From contig DATFMH010000027.1 of assembly GCA_035267045.1 (NCBI GenBank), positions 1-41,735 on the forward strand: 41,735 nt of DNA, given 5' to 3'. The notes beneath the pieces are model-generated. The model saw nothing but the letters and a program-made list of their open reading frames with translations. It searched no databases and was not told the DNA's origin. The position numbers were made by a program, and so were the translations under genes. Shown piece by piece: positions 1 to 8,235 of this stretch. Source of the DNA: DATFMH01 sp035267045. GTDB taxonomy: Bacteria > Bacteroidota > Rhodothermia > Balneolales > DATFMH01. Position 1 is the first letter of the stretch. Each line of letters starts with the position of its first letter.

Positions 1-506
1 AACCATTAGTTGTTTAATCGTTGAGAAAAATCAGTTTAGTATGGTACGACATATACTAAACCGTTATTAAAGACTGACTCCAATCAAAAATTTTACATAA
101 CACTTTCAATATGGATTTGTACACTCGTAATAACAGGGCACCAAAAATCAGCAAACCATATTCATACCTTTCATTCTGCGTATTATAAAACTGTAAATAT
201 TGATGTATTGACTTGCTGATCTATGTGTTACATGAACATTACAGAATGTAAATCTAACGTGCCTCAAACAAGTAGCAACCAGATCCATTTCGAATAAGTG
301 TATTTACTACCCTTATTAATAAGGATATTACATCTTATATGCAAGCGCTTTTTTATTTTTGAAGCCGGTTGATATTCCCACTTCCTTTTCCACTATAATG
401 TTCGTAGTTGTAATCAGTACAAAAAGATAGCCATACTGATCCAAATCGGTTTACAGCCCAAGAAAACAACTCAACACATGGTGCGTTCGTTCTTCTACAT
501 TTATTA
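1..506. other. Non-coding leader/regulatory region of a leftward gene beyond the window
   Basis: No credible reading frame was found in this AT-rich stretch. It holds the regulatory block at 293-355, which matches the blocks upstream of susC1 and susC2 in sequence and orientation. This implies that it serves a minus-strand gene lying to the left. An ATG on the minus strand at 6-4 is followed by only one codon before the edge, so it can be neither confirmed nor excluded as that gene's start. The 3' end of the FG-GAP/UnbV gene lies on the right. Confidence 0.6.
293..355 (-). promoter_or_regulatory. Conserved susC-type upstream block, copy A, with LacI-type operator-like site
   Basis: The 63-base block has AATAAGTGTAT at one end and TGCAAGCGCTTTTT (340-353) at the other. 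Copy B (16547-16609) has the same length and copy C (23403-23464) is one base shorter. The TGCAAGCGCTTTTT core fits the LacI/CcpA-family operator pattern TGNAANCGNTTNCA in its left half and centre. On the minus strand a TTG lies inside the site, and about 19-20 bases further on there is an AT-rich TATTAATA-like element. That layout could place the site over the -33 region of a Bacteroidota promoter. The promoter assignment is inferred; the sequence conservation is seen directly. Confidence 0.6.
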
Positions 507-3500
507 TTATTGGTAGCGAATCACGTATGTCCATTTATTTTTTTGAGCTTTAACTAACTCTTTTGTTCCATTGAACCAGGTTACTTCAATGCCTTTAAGT
601 TGTGCCGTTTTATTAAGTCCCATTATTTGAGTATAGCTATTTTGTGACCAATATCCTGACCCGGCTTGAATCTCACTTAGCGGTCCTTTTTTTTCATTTT
701 TATACACTAATCGAATACCGGAACCTACAGCGTCCCTGTTATTATCGGGACCAATTAAATGAACACTTATTCCCCTCATTTTAGCCGTATTTAAATAGAG
801 TCTTGTGGCAGCACCATTTTGAGAAACAGCAAGATCTATCTTACCATCGTGATTAAAATCACCTAAAGCCGCACCTCTTTGCTCTCCATATATTTTAATC
901 CCCGTGACTGAACCCGGAACGGCTTTAAAGTTACCTTTCCCATCGCCTTCCAGCCAGAGTCCGCGACCGGCGTCTTGTCGTCGTGTTAGTTTAGGCAAAT
1001 CGAAAAAATTCTGGCTTAAAAAAATGTCTTCATTCCCATCATTATTAAAATCAGCGACACCAGCATAAAATGAGACTGTAAGTTGGGCATTTACAGGTAA
1101 TGGATGTGCCTCATATTTACCTTTCCCATTATTTATAAATACCATGCTTTGTAGGGTGTTTATTTCTTTTTGGGGCATATATGTTAGATCCGTTCCTATG
1201 ATCTCCCGAAGTGTGGAATTGGAAAACTGTTTATATGATTTCACATATCTCGTAATGCTCGGAATCGACTTATATATTTTATATAATCTCCTTTTCGGAA
1301 CATAGGCATCGAACGTGGTGTCGTAATAGGCTTCAAGAATTTTGTTACGACTGTCATTTTTATAATGATTATAAAATATCTTTACGGGATGTTGGGGTAC
1401 ATTATGACGATAATAGCTATTATTAACACCCCAATTCGTAGCCACAATATCCGGATATCCATCATTATTGAAATCACCTGTGGCAATGCCATTCCACCAA
1501 CCCTCGTAGGCACTTAAACCCGCGATATTCGTAACATTTTTAAAAATTCCATGATTATTTTTAAACAGTTTCAATGTACCCCATGCCGTACTTATTAATA
1601 AATCAGGCCACCCATCCTGATTATAATCCGTAAACACTGCTTGTGTTGCGAGACCAATATTCTGCAGTAATTTCGAATTCTTCTTATCAATCACAAAATG
1701 TCCATCATCATTATGAAATAACCGGGAAGTGGCATTTTGTGGATATTTTCCCCTCATGACCCTCCCACCAACGAAAAGGTCCAAATCACCATCTTCATCA
1801 TAATCGGCTGCTGCCAATGTTCCGGTCGATGACGGTATCCCCCTAATTTTACCGGTTTCTGTCACTTTCCCAGCGTGAATCAGATATTGATAAGCTGATG
1901 GCATACCAGGTTTTACCAATTCATAATTGGAGCTGCCTACTATTAATCTCGTACCATCCTTCGTTTGCCAGCCAATAATAGCCGTTTCGTCGGCCGGAGC
2001 AACTTTTGTTATGGGCGGAAGTATTTTTTTAGTGAAGTATCCGTCATGATTATTTTTATAAATACTTAATCTGCCCCCCCGACCACTTCCTGTAATCAAA
2101 TCATCATAACCATCGTTATTATAATCAATCCATGCTACTCCAGGACCTAATTGACTGAGTTTTAAAGGCAACAAAGGCTGGATTTTAAAATCATCATATG
2201 GATCTTCATGGTGAATATTGTCGATACGATGAGATATATTCTGGAATATATAATGTGGTTTATTTTTTAATCTGGCTACAGTTTTTGCATGAACTGAGGT
2301 TATTACGGGCTGTTCGATTTCATATATCCGGTCGGCTTTCACACTGTCGATAACACTTTTCTCGCCGCCCGGCCAGGTGACAATGAGCTTATGATTGGTA
2401 TTCCCTTTGCCTGCTGCAAAAACCGCTTCAGCCTGATTTCCGGATAAATAGCTGCCACCGGCTGTAATTTGTTTTGTCTGATCAACCGGTTTACCTATTA
2501 ATTTTATTTCAGCACCGATCCCTTGCGTATTGGGCATCCGGCCTTTTAACCGTACAGCTATTCGTGCTGCTGAAGCGATATTTTCATATACTGCAGCCTT
2601 CTCGTTAAGACGATTATCAATGATATCCAAAACACCATCATTATTCAGATCAGCCAGTGCCATGCCATTAGAAACATCCTTCTCATGAACCCCCCAGGCA
2701 GAACTGCTGTCTGAAAAAGTCAGGTTATGATTATTGCGAAATATGATATTGGATAGTTTCAAAGACGGATATTTTAAAATATACCCCTTGATACCTCCTT
2801 TCATATTCCTGCTTAATTGCCCAAGATACTCCTGAGTATCCATATCCAATTCATCATACAAATTCCCATTATTGATGATCAGATCTTCATAACCATCTAA
2901 ATCAACATCAAGAAAATTGGTAGCCCACGACCACCCGGTAGATTTTAACCCGCTGTATTCTGCCAATTCAGAATAAGTGTCATCCTTCCTCTGCATGAAT
3001 AACGTATTACCGACATATTGTGGCTGACTATCAATATCACCAATTCCCGGCATGAGAGGAGGATAATTGGCAAAATGCCTCATTCGAATTTTATGTGAAG
3101 GATTCAACATACCGGTGACAAAAATATCCATTTTACCGTCTCGATTCACGTCAGAAAAGTCAACTGACATTGAAGAAAAACTTAGGTTCCGTATTGCTCG
3201 TTTATTTATAGCTTTAAATATGCCATTGCCCTGGTTCATCCAAATACGATCCGGTGTCCAATAATCATTGCAGACATATAAATCGGGTAATCCGTCTCCG
3301 TTCAAATCCTGAAACCTGGCACTTAAACCCCAATCCGGGTTCAAGCCTTCCGGTAATCCATTTTCATTAAGAAAACGGTTACGTAAATCTTTGACTTTAG
3401 TGAAATGGCCCTTGCCATTATTTATATATAATTCATCCTTTTCTCCAATCTCTCGCCGTGTTGGGCCATTTGGTGTCTGAATAATTTTATAATATTTGTC

Positions 3501-4217
3501 GAATGGAGAAATCAGTTGATATTTATTGCCATACTTTATAGTGGTTTTATCCCATGAAAGCTGGCCTGGTTTATATAAATCCCGTACGGATTTTTCTTTA
3601 TAATTAGCTATATATAAATCCAGATCACCGTCCCCGTCAATATCAGACAGCGTCATAGTCATGCTCCCTTTTTTACCTTCCAAACCGCTGTTATTATCCC
3701 GTGTAAAATGACCTTTCCCATCATTCTTGAATAAAAAATCCCCCTGAGCCAAAGTAGTAACCAGAAGATCCAAATCACCGTCTCCATCAACATCCGCAAA
3801 AGTGGCACCGGTACTGTGATAGCCCTTCAAAGCAACACCAGCCGAATCGGTAATATCTTTAAAATGATATCCTCCCAGATTCCGGTATAAATGGTTGGGT
3901 CCGTCGAGTTGTGTAAAATACAGGTCAACACGATCGTCACCATTAACATCCCCTGCAGCCACCCCCGAACCGTTTAAATAATATCTGTTCTTTGTGATAT
4001 CATCTTTTGACAAATGATTAATAAAATTTATCCCGGTCTGATCAGCATTTAATTTTTTAAAACCGACCCCTGAAGTATTATGGGAGACAGTAGCCCAGCG
4101 ATATCCATTCCCGCTATGCCAAACTAATTTGGATGACTTTTTAGAACAACCAAAACCCAGGATCATTAATAAAATTAATCCTGATAATATTCTGAAATTT
4201 GGTAACTGAAATATCAT
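507..4217 (-). CDS. Giant FG-GAP/VCBS repeat protein with two UnbV (ASPIC) domains, lipoprotein
   Basis: The protein has 1236 residues. A lipoprotein signal peptide ends in a lipobox (L-G-F-G-C) with Cys24, so it should be membrane-anchored, probably at the cell surface. Many short DxDxDG-type calcium-binding motifs mark FG-GAP/VCBS beta-propeller blades, for example DVDGDGDLD, DLNGDGLPD, DYNNDGYDD and DFNNDGYPD. The chain reads as two halves: FG-GAP repeats followed by an UnbV-like domain (about 560-635), then more repeats and a second UnbV-like domain (about 1160-1236) with the EIQAGSGYWSQNS motif. The family is common near susCD genes, but no biochemical role is established; a glycan- or protein-binding surface role is an inference. 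It lies 250 bases downstream of the GH51 gene. A full paralogue lies at the right edge and a pseudogene near 17.5 kb. Confidence 0.85.
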   Translation of the reverse strand: MIFQLPNFRILSGLILLMILGFGCSKKSSKLVWHSGNGYRWATVSHNTSGVGFKKLNADQTGINFINHLSKDDITKNRYYLNGSGVAAGDVNGDDRVDLYFTQLDGPNHLYRNLGGYHFKDITDSAGVALKGYHSTGATFADVDGDGDLDLLVTTLAQGDFLFKNDGKGHFTRDNNSGLEGKKGSMTMTLSDIDGDGDLDLYIANYKEKSVRDLYKPGQLSWDKTTIKYGNKYQLISPFDKYYKIIQTPNGPTRREIGEKDELYINNGKGHFTKVKDLRNRFLNENGLPEGLNPDWGLSARFQDLNGDGLPDLYVCNDYWTPDRIWMNQGNGIFKAINKRAIRNLSFSSMSVDFSDVNRDGKMDIFVTGMLNPSHKIRMRHFANYPPLMPGIGDIDSQPQYVGNTLFMQRKDDTYSELAEYSGLKSTGWSWATNFLDVDLDGYEDLIINNGNLYDELDMDTQEYLGQLSRNMKGGIKGYILKYPSLKLSNIIFRNNHNLTFSDSSSAWGVHEKDVSNGMALADLNNDGVLDIIDNRLNEKAAVYENIASAARIAVRLKGRMPNTQGIGAEIKLIGKPVDQTKQITAGGSYLSGNQAEAVFAAGKGNTNHKLIVTWPGGEKSVIDSVKADRIYEIEQPVITSVHAKTVARLKNKPHYIFQNISHRIDNIHHEDPYDDFKIQPLLPLKLSQLGPGVAWIDYNNDGYDDLITGSGRGGRLSIYKNNHDGYFTKKILPPITKVAPADETAIIGWQTKDGTRLIVGSSNYELVKPGMPSAYQYLIHAGKVTETGKIRGIPSSTGTLAAADYDEDGDLDLFVGGRVMRGKYPQNATSRLFHNDDGHFVIDKKNSKLLQNIGLATQAVFTDYNQDGWPDLLISTAWGTLKLFKNNHGIFKNVTNIAGLSAYEGWWNGIATGDFNNDGYPDIVATNWGVNNSYYRHNVPQHPVKIFYNHYKNDSRNKILEAYYDTTFDAYVPKRRLYKIYKSIPSITRYVKSYKQFSNSTLREIIGTDLTYMPQKEINTLQSMVFINNGKGKYEAHPLPVNAQLTVSFYAGVADFNNDGNEDIFLSQNFFDLPKLTRRQDAGRGLWLEGDGKGNFKAVPGSVTGIKIYGEQRGAALGDFNHDGKIDLAVSQNGAATRLYLNTAKMRGISVHLIGPDNNRDAVGSGIRLVYKNEKKGPLSEIQAGSGYWSQNSYTQIMGLNKTAQLKGIEVTWFNGTKELVKAQKNKWTYVIRYQ

Positions 4218-4467
4218 TTATTAAGTTATTTTACTATCTGTAAGTTAAATATGATATGACTACAATTATCTACTGATAATTATGACTGACCTACCTGGGA
4301 AACAATTCTTTTTCATAAAACTGTTCACGGAAAATAATATATATAATTAGATATAATAGAAACCGCTGGGGAAACAATTCTTTTATAATCAACTAATAAG
4401 GGTATAAGTCATAATAAACAAAAATATACCCTTATTTTTTCCTATAATATTAATAAGAATACTGTTA
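4218..4467. other. Intergenic region with paired direct repeats
   Basis: This is the upstream region of the FG-GAP/UnbV gene. Two near-identical copies of a motif containing CTGGGAAACAATTCTTTT lie at about 4294-4316 and 4365-4388, with starts about 71 bases apart, which would suit a pair of operator sites. The second copy has one extra G. A hairpin is listed separately at 4395-4436. No clear TTG/TAnnTTTG promoter could be assigned. Confidence 0.4.
4395..4436 (-). terminator. 12-bp stem hairpin at the end of the arabinan gene run
   Basis: The arms AATAAGGGTATA (4395-4406) and TATACCCTTATT (4425-4436) are perfectly complementary, with an 18-base loop. The hairpin begins about 30 bases past the GH51 stop on the minus strand. 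The uninterrupted T-run follows the stem only on the plus strand (TTTTTT). On the minus strand it may therefore be a 3'-end stabiliser or weak terminator rather than a textbook intrinsic terminator. Confidence 0.5.
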
Positions 4468-6627
4468 TCAGTTTTCAAGATTAATTCGATACAGTATCAA
4501 ACTTATCGGTTCGCTCGATATCGTATTATGTAGATTTTTGAGTGTGCTTTCCCTGAGGGTGATTTCAGGTTTTTTCCCGGCTACATTTTTAGCCTTAATA
4601 TCCGGTCCGGTAATAATCCACTTCATAGCACTGTCCGACAGAAGTCCGCCATCAATGGACAACTTTATTTGATGCTTCTTCTTTGTCGGATTTACCACCG
4701 CAATAGTCAATGTTCTATGATCTTTACTCAGTGCGGCCATTATATCCAGCGGATAGGTGGCGCTTCCGGATGTATGCTCTGGTTTATCGACACCGATTGT
4801 CCCTCTTACAGGATGCTGCGGTTGGTTCCCATGAACCTGTACCGGTATCTTGCCAAAATGTTCGGAATATAATTTAAAGACGAGGCCAATTCCACGGTAT
4901 TGAGATTCCGTGCCATTGTATGTTAAACAACCGGGAGCACCCGTATGCGCTGACATGTTAAAAGTATCCGTATGACGAAATATTTCATTCAGGACCTCGC
5001 TGTCACCTAAAACTCCTTGTAATCCACTTGCGCCAGCTACCCATTCATCCAATACTATACGTTTGCTGCTATTCTTCAATTTAGGCATCGTTTCTTTATA
5101 TTTTTGCCATGCTTCAGCAGCACCCTCGACCCGATTAGCAGGTCTTCTCACCTGATTTACCAATGGATCATCAACAACCTTAACAAATTTTTGTTTTTGC
5201 TCATTGAATGCTTTACCGGGCAAGGGGTAGAAATGCTCTGCAAGGTAGTTGAAATAATTGAACGAGTTCTTTATTAAGCCGCCGTCCCAATCAAACCGTG
5301 ATCCATATTTTATAGGTCGATGAGGTATTATGGGCCAGAAACGCGCAGTTGTTCCAATCTCATACGGTGTCGCTCCCGAGGCAATCAGGATTATTGAAGG
5401 ATCGGCTTTACGCATTTTTTTTGCAAAAATATTATTTTTGATGACAAATTGGTTCAATGCCATGTGGCCAAGTTGCCAGGAACCGTACATCTCATTACCA
5501 ATACCCCACCATTTCACATGATACGGCTCAGGATGTCCGTTCATGGCTCTTAATTTGCCCATTGGTGTATCCTTGGGACCATTAACATATTGCACCCACT
5601 GTGCGGCTGAGTAGGCATCTCCGAAACCTGCATTTACACCGATATATGGTTCGGCATTGATCAAACGACATAACGTCATATATTCATCTGTACCAACGTC
5701 ATTAGAAACCACAGCATGCCAGGCATAATCATATGTTGGCGGTCGCGTATCCCTGTTCCCAATTCCGTCACGCCAGTTATATCCCGAAGAATGATTACCG
5801 CCCCAGCGCAAAATACTTATATGCATATTTTTTAACAGCTTTATCAAATCCGGACGAAATCCATTAATATTATCTGCCGGCATCAGGGAAACCGTTCCAA
5901 TAGTAAAAGATCCTGATCCTTTACCTGTAATCTCGATACATCCTTTTTTGGTGTCAGCCTGTGAAGTGAATTTAAACGGAAAATTCTGATAACCGGAAGT
6001 TAATGCATTTATAGAAATTGATTGTCGTTCACTCGCTTTATCTCCCCAAACCAGGCTGACTGTAACTTTAACACCCGGATCACCTGCCAGAATAATATGA
6101 CCTGTATATGATTTACCTTTAACCAAAGGCAGACCTGATTGCTGGATACCACGTGACGAATTATTGTTGGTTATAATTTTGGGCGAATATTTGCCTACAA
6201 AAGCATTTGTTGAATCCATTGTTACAAACTGTTCAGGGCCCAGGGGTCGCCATCTGCCTAAAATTCCAGATCTGCTATTACGCGGATATAATTTTGGGCT
6301 GTTATTAACCGGGTAAAAGAACTTTCTGTCCCCAAGCATTTCAGACCACAGGCCCCCTTCAAACCAGTTAGAAAGGTTCTCAATAAACTGACCGTAGACA
6401 AACCGGTTGATTGGATCATAGGTCTTATTGAGATTTATCGTTACATCAATGGGACCGGTTTTAGCCGCTTTTTTAACTTCGGGTTGATTATAAACGATAT
6501 TTGAAGATTTTCCATAAACATTCATCTGAAAGAACATGACAACCAATACACATAACCCAATATATGCCGCACGATATTTTGTTATTCTGGCTTCATGATT
6601 TTGATTTTCATACAGAAAAAAAAACAT
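4468..6627 (-). CDS. GH51 alpha-L-arabinofuranosidase-like enzyme with divergent active-site surround
   Basis: The protein has 719 residues. It should remove non-reducing terminal alpha-L-arabinofuranosyl residues by a retaining mechanism. The GH51 fold starts at about residue 59. The acid/base is Glu379 in GIGNEMYGSWQLGHM and the nucleophile is Glu528 in VLDEW. A beta-sandwich-like segment (about 124-250) is inserted early in the catalytic domain, as in the plus-strand GH51 of this window. Two usually conserved stretches differ. The EHxGRxIYGG region reads ENLSNWFEGG, and PGGNF reads GGNHSSGY, so substrate preference may differ from standard GH51 enzymes. The N-terminus has a long polar stretch before a hydrophobic core (about 21-39), consistent with export though with an unusually long n-region. 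It is 59 bases downstream of a GH43 gene, so it is probably cotranscribed. Confidence 0.85.
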   Translation of the reverse strand: MFFFLYENQNHEARITKYRAAYIGLCVLVVMFFQMNVYGKSSNIVYNQPEVKKAAKTGPIDVTINLNKTYDPINRFVYGQFIENLSNWFEGGLWSEMLGDRKFFYPVNNSPKLYPRNSRSGILGRWRPLGPEQFVTMDSTNAFVGKYSPKIITNNNSSRGIQQSGLPLVKGKSYTGHIILAGDPGVKVTVSLVWGDKASERQSISINALTSGYQNFPFKFTSQADTKKGCIEITGKGSGSFTIGTVSLMPADNINGFRPDLIKLLKNMHISILRWGGNHSSGYNWRDGIGNRDTRPPTYDYAWHAVVSNDVGTDEYMTLCRLINAEPYIGVNAGFGDAYSAAQWVQYVNGPKDTPMGKLRAMNGHPEPYHVKWWGIGNEMYGSWQLGHMALNQFVIKNNIFAKKMRKADPSIILIASGATPYEIGTTARFWPIIPHRPIKYGSRFDWDGGLIKNSFNYFNYLAEHFYPLPGKAFNEQKQKFVKVVDDPLVNQVRRPANRVEGAAEAWQKYKETMPKLKNSSKRIVLDEWVAGASGLQGVLGDSEVLNEIFRHTDTFNMSAHTGAPGCLTYNGTESQYRGIGLVFKLYSEHFGKIPVQVHGNQPQHPVRGTIGVDKPEHTSGSATYPLDIMAALSKDHRTLTIAVVNPTKKKHQIKLSIDGGLLSDSAMKWIITGPDIKAKNVAGKKPEITLRESTLKNLHNTISSEPISLILYRINLEN

Positions 6628-6686
6628 ACTTTTGCCTCATTTAGTTAAAAAGACATTCCTGTGAGTACTATCATTTTGCTAATTTC

Positions 6687-8159
6687 CTAATTCACTTTCT
6701 TACCCCATACACTTATTCCGCTGTTGTTCAATCCGGTAAATACAATTGTATACCTGCTATTTTCCCAGTCCCAGCCATTGAACACTTTTTCTACATCCTT
6801 TCCATTTCCATTGTCCCAGTTAAGTTTTAACAATCCACTCGTATAGGTCCAGGTTGAATTTGACGCACCGCCAGAAATAGTCCCATCTGAATTTAATTGA
6901 ATATGCTGTGATACATTATGTGACTGGGTATTATTCAGTACAATGTATTCCCAATTGCCATCGAGAGAATCCGCGGTTAATTTCTCTTGCGGAACATCAT
7001 CGTACCGTTCCGGTGAAATGACCGGCCACCCATCGGGAGACCATACCATCTTATGTACATGTAAATCCATCAGGTACTTATTGAATGAAGGACGGGCCTG
7101 ACTGATATAGTAATAATTATTACCGTCCTTAAGTGTACAATTTCCTCCAAATCCCTGCCATCCGGAATGATTATCAAACTTGTATTCGGCTGTTATTCGT
7201 GGCAAGTTATTACCAACGGCAGCCATATCTTTTCCGTTATAATCATAATAGGGACCTTGCGGCTGATCCGCCCGTCCAACGCGAACGTTATAAGTATCTT
7301 CCAGCCATCCATATGAAACAAAGAGATAGTATTTATTGAGATCAGGATTATATATAATGTCAGAACCTTCTATAGAGTCTCCAAATTTTTCACGGAATGC
7401 TATCAGGTGTCCCGTAGCTCCGGGATGCAATAACATGCCGGTTGACGGATCGAGTTCGACCATATATATTCCTGCAGAATATGAGCCATATGACATCCAG
7501 TACTTACCCGTATTGTGATCAACAATTACCGTGGGATCAATAGAATTGATAGGATCAGTACTTGTTGTTGATACAACGATTCCATCATCATTCCATGGAC
7601 CGAGTATCCCATTACTTGTGGCTAATCCTATGGCTGCCAGTTTAAGTCCATTATTACCGGGAACTGCGTAATACAATCGAAACTGATCTCCTACTTTCAT
7701 AATAAAAGGAGCCCAGATGCTTTGTTGTTTATAACCGGATTGATGAGCTTGCATAAATTGAAGCTCTTTCTGCGGTATGCCGTTAAAAGCCCAACCGACG
7801 AACTTCCAATGTACCAGATCTTTCGATTTCCTCATCTGTATACCGATTTTGTCCAGGTTATCACCATATGCTACATCAGTGGTAAACATATAATACTCTG
7901 TCCCCACTTTTATCACAGATGGATCATGGACATTGTACGGACCCCATTGATCATGATCGCTGAAACTGGCAATGGATGTATAATCATCCTGAATATGCGG
8001 ATTTAAGGTATCGCTTTTTGATGAAGTCCCCCCACCATTACTCCCACCACCACTTCCGCTGCCGCCGGCATCACCGGAAACAACGGAATGGGAACCGCAT
8101 CCGAACATAATCGGACTTATAATCATAAGCGTTATAAAAGTAAATAGTAATTTCTGCAT
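6687..8159 (-). CDS. GH43 endo-arabinanase-type lipoprotein
   Basis: The protein has 490 residues. The signal peptide ends in I-M-F-G-C (Cys21) and is followed by a Gly/Ser-rich linker (about 25-47), which would hold the enzyme away from the membrane. The five-bladed GH43 propeller shows the expected triad: Asp79 in VHDPS (base), Asp208 in SIDPTV (pKa modulator) and Glu264 in SIEGSD (acid). A C-terminal beta-barrel-like domain (about 395-490) ends in TGLNNSGISVWGKK and resembles the C-terminal domain of Bacillus Abn2-type arabinanases. The likely role is endo-cleavage of alpha-1,5-arabinan at the cell surface. Exo-activity or arabinofuranosidase activity cannot be excluded because GH43 is multispecific. 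The neighbours are a GH43 paralogue 76 bases upstream and a GH51 59 bases downstream. Confidence 0.85.
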   Translation of the reverse strand: MQKLLFTFITLMIISPIMFGCGSHSVVSGDAGGSGSGGGSNGGGTSSKSDTLNPHIQDDYTSIASFSDHDQWGPYNVHDPSVIKVGTEYYMFTTDVAYGDNLDKIGIQMRKSKDLVHWKFVGWAFNGIPQKELQFMQAHQSGYKQQSIWAPFIMKVGDQFRLYYAVPGNNGLKLAAIGLATSNGILGPWNDDGIVVSTTSTDPINSIDPTVIVDHNTGKYWMSYGSYSAGIYMVELDPSTGMLLHPGATGHLIAFREKFGDSIEGSDIIYNPDLNKYYLFVSYGWLEDTYNVRVGRADQPQGPYYDYNGKDMAAVGNNLPRITAEYKFDNHSGWQGFGGNCTLKDGNNYYYISQARPSFNKYLMDLHVHKMVWSPDGWPVISPERYDDVPQEKLTADSLDGNWEYIVLNNTQSHNVSQHIQLNSDGTISGGASNSTWTYTSGLLKLNWDNGNGKDVEKVFNGWDWENSRYTIVFTGLNNSGISVWGKKVN

Positions 8160-8235
8160 CCTATTGTCGTTACGTAAGTCTTCGTCTTTCTATTGATATT
8201 TTCTCATGATCGATAAGAACTCCTTATTAAGCAGA

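Noticed and set aside
340..360. TGCAAGCGC followed by a T-run read as an intrinsic terminator
   Set aside because: The only self-complementary part is AAGCGCTT, too short for a terminator stem, and the element recurs at a fixed place upstream of susC genes.
3580..4000. Periodic similar DNA segments in the giant FG-GAP genes considered as a CRISPR or minisatellite
   Set aside because: The periodicity comes from repeated calcium-motif codons in frame; spacing and sequence vary and there are no identical repeats.
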